DNA from: Prochlorococcus sp. AG-402-G10
Lineage (GTDB): Bacteria > Cyanobacteriota > Cyanobacteriia > PCC-6307 > Cyanobiaceae
Assembly (NCBI GenBank): GCA_003279445.1
Contig: QCHT01000001.1
Location: 62,001-126,000, forward strand
DNA: 64,000 nt
Direction: 5' to 3'
Shown here in pieces: positions 1 through 9,445 of the stretch. The position numbers and the translations under genes are program-made. A model generated the notes under the pieces. That model ran no database searches. It was not told the origin of the DNA and worked only from the letters and a program-made list of their open reading frames with translations. Numbering within the stretch: the first letter of the stretch is position 1; each line of letters starts with the position of its first letter.

Positions 1-651
1 CATTTAACTGAACAAGAATTAAAAGAACCGCCTTCCTTTCTTTATGCTATGGACTTTGGTCAGGATTTATTTTTTGTTGAGGAGACTTCACTTGCCTGCT
101 ATCCGCCTGTCTCATGGGATACATTGAAAAATCGTTTAATGGCTAGGCTTTCTAGCCGTGGAATAGCAATAAAAGAAGTCTCTCATGAAGAGTATTGTTT
201 ATTCCCAATGAATTTACCTTTGCCTTATCGAAATCAACCCTTACTTGCTTTTGGAGGTTCAGCAAGCATGGTGCATCCAGCTTCTGGTTATATGGTCGGA
301 GCTCTTTTGAGACGTGCACCTGAACTTGCAAAGAAATTGTCAGAATGTATGTCTGTAGAACCAGCATTGGATTCCGAAAAGTTGGCGAAGAAAGGTTGGA
401 ATGTTTTGTGGACTACTGAACTTGTTCAAAGACATCGTTTGTATCAATTTGGTCTAAAACGCTTAATGAGCTTTGATGAAGCTCTCTTGAGAAGTTTCTT
501 CGCGACATTTTTTAGACTTCCTAAAGATGATTGGTCTAGATTCTTGGCGAACACCCTTCCAATTCATAAGTTGATTTTTGTGATGTTAAGGCTGTTTACT
601 ATTTCACCTTTAAAAGTAAAGTTAGGGATGATTGGAATTGTTATTATTTAA
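1..651 (+). CDS. crtL: Lycopene beta-cyclase, C-terminal part (gene enters from the left edge)
   Basis: Lycopene cyclase closes the ends of lycopene to make beta-carotene, needed for the photosystems and for zeaxanthin. The frame is open from base 1, so the N terminus with the dinucleotide-binding fold lies outside the window. The visible part has the family's C-terminal pattern: a DFGQDLFFVEET stretch, an FGGSASMVHPASGY segment that matches the FAD-contacting region of CrtL-type cyclases, and a hydrophobic tail. An internal ATG at 49 is not the start, because homology-like sequence runs upstream of it. Its stop overlaps by 8 nt the end of the convergent GH57 gene, leaving no room for a terminator. 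A CrtL-e (epsilon) paralogue is possible but less likely. Confidence 0.85.
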   Translation, partial: HLTEQELKEPPSFLYAMDFGQDLFFVEETSLACYPPVSWDTLKNRLMARLSSRGIAIKEVSHEEYCLFPMNLPLPYRNQPLLAFGGSASMVHPASGYMVGALLRRAPELAKKLSECMSVEPALDSEKLAKKGWNVLWTTELVQRHRLYQFGLKRLMSFDEALLRSFFATFFRLPKDDWSRFLANTLPIHKLIFVMLRLFTISPLKVKLGMIGIVII

Positions 652-2227
652 TTCTTAGATCGTTTTGGTCTTTCTTCCAATCATTAGCATGTATCAGAGG
701 GAAAATACAATCTTCTTTTTCAAGCTCTATTAATTTTGATTGAGGTAATTCTTGTTCATTATCTAATGAATTGATCAAAAGCCAGAATCTTTTTAAATGT
801 CTATGTATTCTTTCCTTAGCAAGTTCTGTTGTTGTTCCGGCCTTTAGAATAAAACTCCAATCTGAAGATTGTGATAGAAGTAATTCTCTGCCAGCTTGTT
901 GAAGAACTCTTAACTCTAATTCATTTTTAACGCCATTTTTGCATCTTTCAACCATTGACTTTCCTGCATTACTCCATTCTGGGATAAGCCAGGAATTACT
1001 CTCGTTAAGCCAGTATTTGTGGAAGCCCCCTTGCCCCCAGCTAGATGGACATGGTTCACACAATTGTATTCTAGAGCTTTCTTTTAATACATCATTTAAT
1101 TTGGTGAATTCAATATTCTGTTCTCCAGATTGCTTAAAAAGCTCGGATAAAAATCTAGGTCCCTCAAACCACCAGTGGCCAAAAAGTTCTGCATCAAATG
1201 GTGCAACTAACAGAGGTTCCTGATTAATAGCTTTATAAAGATTATTAAATTGACGTTTTCTTCCTAACAAGTATTCCTTGGCATGCTCTTTCACTTGTAT
1301 TGCTGCTTTTTCAGCTTGGTAAAAACCTTTATCTTTAAGAGGGATGTTTTGACCTGTAACTTTGTTAAGTTTTAAACCTAATGGTCTAGGCTCTTCAATC
1401 CCTATTCTTCTTAAAGCTTCTACTGGAAGATCCCAGCCGAGATCACGATGGAATTCTCTATATTTTGAATCTCCTGGGTAGCCCTGCTTTGAAGACCATA
1501 CAGGCAGAGTTGAATCACTATCCCTCCCAAAAAAAGCAACTCCATTTTTGGTGCAAATTGGAGCATATATACCGTATTTAGGCCTAGGTTTAGAGTGAAG
1601 GACCCCATGCCCATCAAGTATGGAATAGCGAAGACCATTGGCTACCATTAGTTTGTCTAAACCTTCGAAGTATGCACACTCAGGCAGCCAAATTCCTTGA
1701 GGATTAACTCCAAAAAAACGTATATGTTCTTTAACTGCAGTGGATAGTTGAGCAAAAACACATTCAGTGTTTTCTCTTAATAGAGGGAGATATCCATGAG
1801 TTGCAGCGCATGTAAGAATATCAATAACATCAGCCTCCATTAAATTTGAGAATCTCTTAATTAGATTGCCTTCACATGCGTACCAATCAGATAGCTGAAT
1901 GTTTATATTGTCTGACAAGTAATTGGCAGAATCTAATTGATCCTTGTTAACTTCTTTTAGGATATTTAACCTTGTTTTTAACCATTCAGGGAATCTATTT
2001 TTTAGGTCTTGATCATTAAGAAGAGAAAGCAGTGTTGGCGAAAGAGAAATAGTTAGCTTTGGGTTTTGATTATTTGCGCTAGAAGAATCTTCAAGGACCC
2101 TAAGGAGAGGTAGATAACATTCCATAAGAGCCTGGAAAAACCAGTCTTCTTCTAAAGAGCCAGGCTTGTTTGACCTCACGTATGGGAGGTGAGCATGGAG
2201 TACTATTGCCAGTTTGCCTTTTCTCAA
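644..2227 (-). CDS. GH57 family 1,4-alpha-glucan branching enzyme-like protein
   Basis: Cytoplasmic glycoside hydrolase of family 57, DUF1957 branching-enzyme type, acting on storage glucan. The N terminus LHAHLPYVR is the family's first conserved region. The nucleophile region is WLPE with Glu183, and the acid/base region is FDAELFGHWWFEGP with Asp345; both are intact in 527 residues, the normal size for the subgroup. The start is TTG at 2227: an in-frame stop lies only two codons upstream, and the LHAHLPYVR region already begins at residue 10, so no longer start is possible. It is divergent from leuA across 85 bp that must hold both promoters. Alpha-amylase or amylopullulanase activity cannot be excluded from sequence. 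It complements malQ at 21.7 kb. Confidence 0.88.
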   Translation of the reverse strand: MRKGKLAIVLHAHLPYVRSNKPGSLEEDWFFQALMECYLPLLRVLEDSSSANNQNPKLTISLSPTLLSLLNDQDLKNRFPEWLKTRLNILKEVNKDQLDSANYLSDNINIQLSDWYACEGNLIKRFSNLMEADVIDILTCAATHGYLPLLRENTECVFAQLSTAVKEHIRFFGVNPQGIWLPECAYFEGLDKLMVANGLRYSILDGHGVLHSKPRPKYGIYAPICTKNGVAFFGRDSDSTLPVWSSKQGYPGDSKYREFHRDLGWDLPVEALRRIGIEEPRPLGLKLNKVTGQNIPLKDKGFYQAEKAAIQVKEHAKEYLLGRKRQFNNLYKAINQEPLLVAPFDAELFGHWWFEGPRFLSELFKQSGEQNIEFTKLNDVLKESSRIQLCEPCPSSWGQGGFHKYWLNESNSWLIPEWSNAGKSMVERCKNGVKNELELRVLQQAGRELLLSQSSDWSFILKAGTTTELAKERIHRHLKRFWLLINSLDNEQELPQSKLIELEKEDCIFPLIHANDWKKDQNDLRIK

Positions 2228-2312
2228 GTTCTAAAAATAGGTTTGTTGAATTTAGGATCTTATAGAAATCTAGTTAGAATAAAAACATTATTGAATTAAA
2301 AAGGAAATTTCA

Positions 2313-3923
2313 ATGGCCAAGGATCCAGGCCGAGTTCTTATATTTGATACAACACTAAGGGATGGTGAGCAATCTCCAGGAGCGAGCTTAAACTTGGAAG
2401 AGAAATTGGCTATTGCTCAGCAGCTTGCAAGATTGGGGGTGGACATCATTGAGGCTGGATTTCCTTTTGCAAGTCAAGGGGACTTTAAAGCTGTTCAGAA
2501 AATTGCTGAGCAAGTAGGCGGAGTAGATGGACCTATAATTTGTGGTCTTGCTAGAGCATCATCGGCGGATATTAAAGCTTGTGCCGAGGCGATTTCGCCA
2601 GCACCTTGTAAACGTATTCATACTTTTATTGCTACAAGTGATATTCATTTAGAACACAAGCTTAGAAAGACACGAGGAGATGTTCTCAAGATTGTTCCAG
2701 AAATGGTTCATTATGCAAAATCCCTCTGCGATGATGTTGAGTTTTCTTGTGAAGATGCTGCAAGAAGTGAACCTGAGTTTTTGTATCAAGTAATAGAAAG
2801 TGCAATTAAAGCAGGAGCTGGAACTATAAATATTCCTGATACTGTTGGCTATACAACTCCAGCTGAATTTGGAGAGTTGATTCTTTGCATTAATAAGAAT
2901 GTTCCTAATATTGATGAAGCAATTTTGTCAGTTCATGGTCATAACGATCTAGGACTTGCTGTAGCAAATTTTCTCGAAGCAGTAAAAAATGGTGCGAGAC
3001 AACTTGAATGCACTATCAATGGTATTGGAGAAAGAGCCGGAAATGCTGCTTTAGAGGAGTTGGTAATGGCACTTCATGTAAGGAGAAGATATTTCAACCC
3101 TTACTTTGGTAAGAAATCAGAGAGCCCTACTCCTTTGACTGCTATACGAACAGAAGAAATCACGAAGACATCAAGGTTAGTCTCCAATCTTACTGGCATG
3201 ATTGTTCAGCCTAATAAGGCAATTGTCGGAGCTAATGCTTTTGCTCATGAGTCTGGAATTCATCAAGATGGAGTCTTAAAAAATCGCTTGACTTACGAAA
3301 TTGTAGATGCAAAAACTGTTGGACTTAGTGACAACAGAATATCTCTTGGGAAATTGAGTGGAAGGAGTGCTGTTCGAGCAAGGCTTGAGGATCTTGGTTA
3401 TGACCTTACGAGAGAAGACCTAAACGATGCTTTCGCAAGATTTAAGGATTTAGCTGATCGTAAAAGAGAAATTACCGATAGAGATCTTGAAGCAATAGTT
3501 AGTGAACAGGCGATGCAACCAGACTCGCGCTTTCAGCTTCATTTAGTACAGGTTAGTTGTGGAACTGCATTAAAACCAACTGCCACAGTAACTATTGCTG
3601 ATCAGGACGGATGTGAGAAGACAGCTGTTGCTTTAGGCACTGGACCAGTAGATGCGGTTTGCAAGGCTTTAAGAGATTTAACTTGTGAGCCTAATGATTT
3701 AATTGAATTCTCAGTTAAATCGGTAACAGAAGGAATCGATGCTCTTGGAGAAGTTACAATTCGGCTTAGACGTGATGCGAAGATTTTTTCAGGACACTCA
3801 GCCGATACTGATGTTGTTGTAGCTGCTGCTCAGGCTTACATAAATGCCCTTAACCGACTTGTTTCGTCTGTGAAGAACTCTTCTATTCATCCACAACATG
3901 ATGTTGTAGAGGCAAATCTTTAA
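2313..3923 (+). CDS. leuA: 2-isopropylmalate synthase
   Basis: First committed step of leucine biosynthesis: acetyl-CoA plus 2-oxoisovalerate to 2-isopropylmalate. The TIM-barrel domain (about residues 1-280) opens with [12 protein letters not shown], the catalytic and metal-binding motif, and carries the [12 protein letters not shown] metal-ligand motif. A linker follows, then the C-terminal LeuA dimer/regulatory domain (about 390-520), which mediates leucine feedback in characterised enzymes. The length of 536 is typical. The ATG at 2313 is preceded by an A-rich AAAAAGGAAA ribosome site. It appears to be transcribed alone; the next + gene starts 94 nt later with its own strong ribosome site. 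Confidence 0.97.
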   Translation: MAKDPGRVLIFDTTLRDGEQSPGASLNLEEKLAIAQQLARLGVDIIEAGFPFASQGDFKAVQKIAEQVGGVDGPIICGLARASSADIKACAEAISPAPCKRIHTFIATSDIHLEHKLRKTRGDVLKIVPEMVHYAKSLCDDVEFSCEDAARSEPEFLYQVIESAIKAGAGTINIPDTVGYTTPAEFGELILCINKNVPNIDEAILSVHGHNDLGLAVANFLEAVKNGARQLECTINGIGERAGNAALEELVMALHVRRRYFNPYFGKKSESPTPLTAIRTEEITKTSRLVSNLTGMIVQPNKAIVGANAFAHESGIHQDGVLKNRLTYEIVDAKTVGLSDNRISLGKLSGRSAVRARLEDLGYDLTREDLNDAFARFKDLADRKREITDRDLEAIVSEQAMQPDSRFQLHLVQVSCGTALKPTATVTIADQDGCEKTAVALGTGPVDAVCKALRDLTCEPNDLIEFSVKSVTEGIDALGEVTIRLRRDAKIFSGHSADTDVVVAAAQAYINALNRLVSSVKNSSIHPQHDVVEANL

Positions 3924-3968
3924 AATTATTTGATCTCGAATTAGGTAATTCTTGTCTAGGCACTTAAT

Positions 3969-3978
3969 CCCTATAGGG
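3969..3978. repeat. 10-bp perfect palindrome CCCTATAGGG
   Basis: A perfect palindrome midway between leuA and the 71-residue ORF. Its TATAGG core could be part of a -10 element for the small gene, or it could be an operator half-pair. No T-run follows, so it is not an intrinsic terminator. Function is inferred only from position. Confidence 0.35.
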
Positions 3979-4006
3979 TTATAGTTCTTTTTGGTGTTAG
4001 TTCCTT

Positions 4007-4013
4007 AGGAGGT
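4007..4013 (+). promoter_or_regulatory. Strong ribosome binding site AGGAGGT
   Basis: A seven-base match to the anti-Shine-Dalgarno end of 16S rRNA, four bases before the TTG at 4018. Ribosome sites this strong are rare in this window, where most genes show little more than an A-rich leader. It is the main reason for choosing the TTG start and for believing the small gene is translated. Confidence 0.7.
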
Positions 4014-4017
4014 CATA

Positions 4018-4233
4018 TTGACAATAAAAGCTAGTGTTTATAGGTTGGTTGGCCATGATGGATTGCCCCATCCAGTGCTAGATACACCTTATGATTCAAT
4101 GGACGCTGCCGTTAAAGCAGCAAACAGTTGGTCTGCTAATAAAAACAACCTTGGTCATTTGCTAAGTGATACTTCTCTAGGTATTGAAGTGTTGACTTCT
4201 AATGGTTCTTGGAGAACGGTTCAGTATTCATAA
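4018..4233 (+). CDS. Small conserved-type hypothetical protein, 71 aa
   Basis: I do not recognise a named family. The product is a compact soluble protein with no signal peptide or membrane segment. It begins TIKASVYRLVGHDG, looks like a small alpha/beta fold, and includes a helix-like stretch DSMDAAVKAANSWS. The start is TTG, supported by an AGGAGGT ribosome site four bases upstream. It is monocistronic by position: 94 nt after leuA and about 230 nt before the next gene. The ribosome site, ordinary amino-acid composition and lack of a competing frame make it a likely real and perhaps abundant protein. No function is proposed. Confidence 0.75.
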   Translation: MTIKASVYRLVGHDGLPHPVLDTPYDSMDAAVKAANSWSANKNNLGHLLSDTSLGIEVLTSNGSWRTVQYS

Positions 4234-4465
4234 TCAAGCCTTTAAATTAAATTTTTATGATTTATAAGAACATCTATAATTAAAACCACTAATAGGAATC
4301 GGAACATTTTCTTATTTAACTTCCTAAATTGCTCTTAGCTTAAAGCTTTTGAATCTTAAATTTGTTTATTTGCTTTGTAGTTTTTACGATAGTTTCAATC
4401 ACTTATTCTAATATGATCAAAGTAGCTTTTTTAGTTATTTTTAGTTGATATTACCTGCAATTTTT

Positions 4466-4858
4466 ATGAGTACAGGTTTTCGTGGCTATTGGTCACTTTC
4501 ATGGCTAGGCCTTCTCTCAAATGTAATAGCACTGCCATCGATTGCTTATGTTTTAAGCTCAGAAGCCTCATTGCAAATAGCTAATTTAAGTCTTGCCATT
4601 AGCCTTGCTTGGCCTTCAGCAATTGTTGGGATAGTTGCTTCTGCTGGACTCTTAGCAGAAAGAAGATGGGGGATAATAATGTCTATAGTCTCAACATCAA
4701 TGGTTATTGCTGCTGCTTTACCATATGGAATTATTCGTTTGCTATTAGAGGACGATCTTTTTGGCCTAAGTGGAATTTGCTTAATAATTGCGATTCTTAA
4801 TTTACTTGGTTTAATTTATTGGGTGCTGCCAGTACATAGAAGAAATATAAGGCTTTAA
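4466..4858 (+). CDS. Hypothetical integral membrane protein, four predicted helices
   Basis: About 130 residues, nearly all hydrophobic, with four likely membrane helices: around LSWLGLLSNVIALPSIAYVL, the segment after SLAISLAWPSAIVG, IIMSIVSTSMVIAAALPYG, and a C-terminal GICLIIAILNLLGLIYWVLPV. A charged AERRWG loop separates helices two and three. I do not recognise the family. The start is uncertain: ATG at 4466 is preferred, but an in-frame TTG at 4445 would add seven residues, and neither has a clear ribosome site. The roughly 230 nt upstream of it (4234-4465) is AT-rich and shows no other gene. Confidence 0.65.
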   Translation: MSTGFRGYWSLSWLGLLSNVIALPSIAYVLSSEASLQIANLSLAISLAWPSAIVGIVASAGLLAERRWGIIMSIVSTSMVIAAALPYGIIRLLLEDDLFGLSGICLIIAILNLLGLIYWVLPVHRRNIRL

Positions 4859-4906
4859 TTACTATTTATAAATAAGTATTTTTAGACTTCTATAGTTGAA
4901 TAATAC

Positions 4907-7009
4907 TTAGGCAGGAAAAAAAGATTTTTTTTGGAACACAGGATATTTTATTCTTCTGTGTCGCATCCTTTTCCACACAGAAATAAAAGCATTAATTATT
5001 AGCTCTATTTCTGCTCTTGATAGACAGCTATCAAGAAGTTGGCCATCTAACTGACGAGACTCAACGATTCGTCTGATTGTTAAATTAGCCTTGACCTCAT
5101 CTGTTGATAAATCCAATGACCTAAGTGATGCCTCACATCCATCTGCAAGCATTAAAATAGCTGTTTCTTTTGATTGTGGAATTGGTCCTTTATAGCGGAA
5201 AGAATTTTCAGGAACATTAGGATTTTTCTCCCTAGCCTTATGAAGAAAAAATCCCATTTTTAATGTTCCTTGATGCTCAGGTATGAAATCGGCTATTGGG
5301 GTTGGCAAACGATGTCTTTTCGCAAGCTTTAAGCCTTCGTCAACGTGAGCTTGTAAAATTTTTGCGCTTGAGAAGGGATTATTAAGTTCATCATGAGGAT
5401 TAATTCCATTTTCTTGATTCTCTATGAACCACTCTGGAGCATGAAGCTTTCCAATATCATGATAAAGCCCTCCTGTCCTGATAAGATCTACATCTGCCCC
5501 AATACTTCTAGCACCTTCCTCAGCTAGGCTACATATCATTAGAGTGTGCTCAAAAGTACCTGGTGCTTCTCTTGATAATCTTCTAAGTAAGGGTCTTTCT
5601 TGGTCTGCAAGTTCTAGAAGGCGAGCTCTAGTTAATAAACCAAAGGTATTTTCAAGAATAGGTAAAATTAAAATAGTAATCATTAACATTGCTCCTAGTA
5701 CTAAGGCCTCTGTTATCAATATTTCTGAATTTGGTGCCAGTCTCCCCCAAGCACTGTTAGAAGGAGTTAACTCTGTTTCTAATAAAACCCATTCGAGTAA
5801 AAGAGCACTAAATGGCAGCAAAACTGCTATCTGAAGCAACTGAGCTCTATTCCTCATTCGACCGCCTTGAAATGCAACGATAGAAGCTGTAATAGCAGCA
5901 ATTATTAATCTTCCTTCTCCAATTCCACTTACAGATACTGGCCACAATAAACTTCCAACTGACATCCATGCTAATGCTGATAATGTACCAATTCCCTGTG
6001 AAAGCAACAGTGTTGGCGGAACAAGTATTTGCAAAGGACTAATTGCTGCTCCAAACCAACTTTTAGCACTTTGTGCAAAAAGTAGTAAAACAAGGGCTAA
6101 CAATGCATGTCTAGATTTAAGTGAAGGCTTCTCTCTCCTCATTATTAATATTAAGATTGAGCAACTAACTATTGCTTCACCAAAGCTAAAGAACCACTCC
6201 ATTGGCTTTGGACTTCTACTTATAAGTCCAAAGTAATCAAGAACGTCATATCTTTTTTGTGTAATAGGCTCACCCTTCTGAATTATTAAGTCTCCTTCTT
6301 TTACATCTATATTTGGTATTCCTTGCTTGGTGATTAATTCTTCAAGTAATTGTTGGCTCCGACCAGGATCATGGCGGAGGTTGCTTTTTCCGTAAAAAGT
6401 ATTTGCAATTAACTTACTTCCTATAGTTATAGCAGGATTTTCTGTCTCAGATCTTGATAAATGAAGAGAGGCAGATTCTCTAAGTTGATCATTAGCTAAT
6501 GTTTTTATAATACCTTGACTAAGCATTCTTTCAGCCAAAGAAATAATTTCTTTGTTCCATAGATTTCTTTTTTCTTTTGATTGAATTGTTATCCAATTTC
6601 TTTCTTGAATGGATAAATTTATAGGTCCTATGCGATCGGAGTCATTGCTTTCAGCTACTAGTTCTAACTCTTGAAGCTGTTCTATTAACTCCTGCTTTAG
6701 TTTTAGTGATTGATGCTGATCAATTATTTGTACTGAGGTTCGAGGTATGAGATCAGATCTTTTTTGTTGAAGTGCGGCACTGTCAATTACTTGAGCATCT
6801 TTGGGCGCTATAGCATCAAATGTGGATAAATCCCCTGGCTTTAAGTCAGGAACAGCTAATAGTTTGTAACTAGATATAATTGCTATCAAGAGACAGATAA
6901 TCAATAGAGTCGTCTTGTTAGCAATTGACCAAGGCATTAGAGCCCTTGCTGGTGACTGGCTTATTAACCAGTTTCTCCAAATGCTTTTTAAACTGGGAAT
7001 TTTTGGCAC
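4907..7009 (-). CDS. 7TM-HD family phosphohydrolase (PgpH-like, probable c-di-AMP phosphodiesterase)
   Basis: A 700-residue membrane phosphohydrolase of the 7TMR-HD class; characterised members (Listeria PgpH) hydrolyse cyclic di-AMP. In order: an N-terminal anchor at about 31-52, an extracytoplasmic 7TMR-HDED region at about 55-265, seven membrane helices at about 272-455, and a cytosolic HD domain. In the HD domain the first metal His is in EHT at 487-489, HDIGK is at 517-521, and a further His-Asp pair NPHDE lies near 538. All catalytic HD residues appear intact. It is divergent from folD with 71 bp between the starts. The matching synthase is present at 36.1 kb. Substrate is inferred from the family; no assay is implied. 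Confidence 0.88.
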   Translation of the reverse strand: MPKIPSLKSIWRNWLISQSPARALMPWSIANKTTLLIICLLIAIISSYKLLAVPDLKPGDLSTFDAIAPKDAQVIDSAALQQKRSDLIPRTSVQIIDQHQSLKLKQELIEQLQELELVAESNDSDRIGPINLSIQERNWITIQSKEKRNLWNKEIISLAERMLSQGIIKTLANDQLRESASLHLSRSETENPAITIGSKLIANTFYGKSNLRHDPGRSQQLLEELITKQGIPNIDVKEGDLIIQKGEPITQKRYDVLDYFGLISRSPKPMEWFFSFGEAIVSCSILILIMRREKPSLKSRHALLALVLLLFAQSAKSWFGAAISPLQILVPPTLLLSQGIGTLSALAWMSVGSLLWPVSVSGIGEGRLIIAAITASIVAFQGGRMRNRAQLLQIAVLLPFSALLLEWVLLETELTPSNSAWGRLAPNSEILITEALVLGAMLMITILILPILENTFGLLTRARLLELADQERPLLRRLSREAPGTFEHTLMICSLAEEGARSIGADVDLIRTGGLYHDIGKLHAPEWFIENQENGINPHDELNNPFSSAKILQAHVDEGLKLAKRHRLPTPIADFIPEHQGTLKMGFFLHKAREKNPNVPENSFRYKGPIPQSKETAILMLADGCEASLRSLDLSTDEVKANLTIRRIVESRQLDGQLLDSCLSRAEIELIINAFISVWKRMRHRRIKYPVFQKKSFFPA

Positions 7010-7080
7010 AGGATATTATTAGCCCTTTATAAAGTTAGCGATCTATTGGCAGCATGCTGCATTCAAATTAATTTGTTCTT

Positions 7081-7986
7081 ATGGAAATCATTTTAGATGG
7101 TAAAAAACTTGCAGCAGAGTTGGAAATAAGGCTCAAGCAAGATATTGATCATCTCTCTATTATTGCTGGCAGAAGACCTGGGCTTGCAGTTATTCGAGTT
7201 GGTGAAGACCCAGCTAGTGGTGTTTATGTTTCCAATAAAGAGAAGGCCTGTAAGCGAGTCGGAATAGATAGCTCTATCTTCCATCTAAAAGAGGACTCTT
7301 CTTTTGACGATATTCTTGGAACTGTTGCTTCTTTGAATAATGATTTAAACGTAGATGGCATTTTGTTGCAGTTGCCTTTGCCAAATGGCTTTGACGAAAC
7401 AAGACTTTTGAAAGCAATTGACCCTGAAAAGGATGTTGATGGCCTTCATACTATTAATTTAGGAAGGTTAATAAAAGGTGAAGCGGGGCCCCGCTCTTGT
7501 ACGCCTGCAGGAATCATGGCGTTGCTTCGTTACAACAATATTGATTTAGAAGGTAAAAGGGTTGTAGTAATTGGTCGAAGCATACTTGTTGGGAAGCCTA
7601 TGGCTTTAATGCTTCAAGCTGCTAATGCAACTGTAACTGTTGCTCATTCAAAGACGCTTAATCTTGCCGAGTTAACCAATCAAGCTGATTTGTTAGTAGT
7701 AGCTGCAGGGAAACCTAATCTGATTGGTTGTGAACATGTAAGTCCAGGTTGCATTGTTGTTGATGTTGGTATTCACAGAATTCAAACATCAACAAATCTA
7801 ATAGAATCAAAATTCAAACTTTGTGGTGATGTAAGGGCTAAAGAAGTAGCTTCTAAGGTTAGGGCGATGACTCCTGTCCCAGGGGGCGTTGGCCCTATGA
7901 CAGTGGCGATGTTGCTTGTTAATACTGTAAACAGATGGCAATTCCATTGCGGTTTGTCTTCTACTGTTAGTGATTTGCTCCCATAA
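7081..7986 (+). CDS. folD: Bifunctional methylenetetrahydrofolate dehydrogenase/cyclohydrolase
   Basis: Interconverts 5,10-methylene- and 10-formyl-tetrahydrofolate with NADP, supplying one-carbon units. The substrate-site Tyr/Lys region reads [14 protein letters not shown]. The ILLQLPLP motif and the [11 protein letters not shown] signature are present, followed by a Rossmann segment [13 protein letters not shown] and the C-terminal [15 protein letters not shown] motif. Length 301 is slightly above the usual 285-295. It starts the + strand run folD-crtE-PAP2-like-helicase; crtE begins 56 nt after its stop. Confidence 0.97.
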   Translation: MEIILDGKKLAAELEIRLKQDIDHLSIIAGRRPGLAVIRVGEDPASGVYVSNKEKACKRVGIDSSIFHLKEDSSFDDILGTVASLNNDLNVDGILLQLPLPNGFDETRLLKAIDPEKDVDGLHTINLGRLIKGEAGPRSCTPAGIMALLRYNNIDLEGKRVVVIGRSILVGKPMALMLQAANATVTVAHSKTLNLAELTNQADLLVVAAGKPNLIGCEHVSPGCIVVDVGIHRIQTSTNLIESKFKLCGDVRAKEVASKVRAMTPVPGGVGPMTVAMLLVNTVNRWQFHCGLSSTVSDLLP

Positions 7987-8042
7987 AGCATTAATCCTGA
8001 GAGAATCGAACTAATTATTATTTATTCTTTGCGGAAGCAGTC

Positions 8043-8930
8043 ATGTCTTCTTTTGACTTCACCGCTTATCTAGCTAAAGCTAGAAATAGTGTAGAGGCTG
8101 CTTTAGATGCTGCATTGGGGCCTGAAAGACCCAATCAGCTTCGTGAGGCAATGCGTTATTCCCTTCTTGCTGGTGGTAAGAGACTCCGTCCAATTCTATG
8201 TTTATCGGCATGCGAGATGACAGGAGAAAACCCTGAAAGGGCTATGCCCACAGCAGTAGCAATAGAGATGATCCATACAATGTCATTAATTCATGATGAC
8301 TTGCCAGCTATGGATAATGATGATTTGAGAAGGGGTAGACCAACAAATCACAAGGTTTTTGGTGATGCTATCGCCATACTTGCAGGTGATGCACTTTTGA
8401 CAAGGGCATTCGAAATGGTTTCTTTAAGAAGTCCTAATATTCCTGTTGAGAGATTGTTGAAAGTAATTGCAGAACTTTCATTAGTCGCAGGAGCGCCAGG
8501 CTTAGTCGGAGGTCAGGTTGAAGATTTAGAATGTGAAGGAAAGGATGTTGATCTAGATACTCTTGAATTTATTCATGTGCATAAGACAGGAGCTCTACTT
8601 AAGGCTTCTGTAGTTTGTGGCGCATTAATTGGTGGAGCAGAAGAAAAATTAATAGAATCACTAAGAACTTATGCTAATAGCATAGGATTGGCATTCCAAA
8701 TAATTGATGACATCCTAGATGTAACTTCAAGTAGTGAGGTCTTAGGGAAAACAGCAGGTAAGGATTTAATAGCTGACAAAACTACTTACCCAAAACTGCT
8801 TGGCCTAGATGAATCTCGAAATAAAGCGAAAGATCTTATAGGGAGGGCTAAAGATGCAATTCAACCTTGGAATGAAAAAGCTGCTCCTCTTTTAGCCTTA
8901 GCTGATTATATTATTAATAGAGATAGATGA
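8043..8930 (+). CDS. crtE: Geranylgeranyl diphosphate synthase
   Basis: Short-chain prenyltransferase making the C20 precursor for carotenoids, the phytol tail of chlorophyll, quinones and tocopherols. The first Asp-rich motif is [12 protein letters not shown] and the second is IIDDILDV, with GGKRLRP and the [10 protein letters not shown] region also present. Length 295 is normal. Residues before the first Asp motif suggest a C20 rather than C15 product, but FPP synthase is hard to separate by eye. The last codons overlap the next ATG (ATGA), indicating translational coupling to the membrane protein downstream. Confidence 0.94.
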   Translation: MSSFDFTAYLAKARNSVEAALDAALGPERPNQLREAMRYSLLAGGKRLRPILCLSACEMTGENPERAMPTAVAIEMIHTMSLIHDDLPAMDNDDLRRGRPTNHKVFGDAIAILAGDALLTRAFEMVSLRSPNIPVERLLKVIAELSLVAGAPGLVGGQVEDLECEGKDVDLDTLEFIHVHKTGALLKASVVCGALIGGAEEKLIESLRTYANSIGLAFQIIDDILDVTSSSEVLGKTAGKDLIADKTTYPKLLGLDESRNKAKDLIGRAKDAIQPWNEKAAPLLALADYIINRDR

Positions 8931-9445
8931 ATTATCTTTCAGATTTGCTTTCAACATCATCTTTCAAAGAATTACTTGACAACTCAGTTCTTGCATGGGG
9001 ATTGTTGGCTTGTGGCTTGGCACAGTTCTCGAAACTATTTGTTGAATTAATATTTTTTCAGCGATGGAAGCCCTCTGTTCTTCTTGAAACTGGTGGGATG
9101 CCTTCGAGCCATTCTGCGCTCGTTACTGGGACTGCTTCAGGAGTTGGCTTAGAGCTTGGTTTTGACCATCCCGCTTTTGCTATTGCCTCTGCCTTGGCTT
9201 TTATTGTTATGTATGACGCTAGTGGAGTAAGAAGATCTGCAGGAATGATCGCATCTCGTGTTAATGAACTTCCCGCTGAAAACTGGCCATCTTTTCCTGA
9301 TTCCCCTTTGAAGGAATCACTTGGACATTCTCGAATAGAGGTTTTGATTGGGAGTTTGATTGGGCCAGCAGTGGCTTTGCCTGGAATTGCTTTAATTGGC
9401 TCTCCTCTTCATGTTCTTAATGACTTTGGATTGATTTTAGGGTGA
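8927..9445 (+). CDS. Divergent PAP2 family (DUF212) membrane protein
   Basis: A 172-residue membrane protein of the divergent PAP2 family found in cyanobacteria and plants. It has an N-terminal hydrophobic segment and then [13 protein letters not shown], which resembles the middle phosphatase motif (PSSH) of acid phosphatases; the usual second catalytic motif is not obvious apart from [16 protein letters not shown] near the C terminus. Phosphatase activity is therefore unproven. Its start overlaps the crtE stop (ATGA), and its own stop overlaps the GTG of the helicase. Coupling to crtE suggests a role with prenyl-phosphate or lipid-phosphate substrates, which is inference. Confidence 0.85.
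   Translation: MNYLSDLLSTSSFKELLDNSVLAWGLLACGLAQFSKLFVELIFFQRWKPSVLLETGGMPSSHSALVTGTASGVGLELGFDHPAFAIASALAFIVMYDASGVRRSAGMIASRVNELPAENWPSFPDSPLKESLGHSRIEVLIGSLIGPAVALPGIALIGSPLHVLNDFGLILG

Noticed and set aside
8927-9445. Calling the DUF212 protein an active PAP2 phosphatase
   Set aside because: Only the PSSH-like motif is clear; the other catalytic motifs are not convincing, so activity is not claimed.
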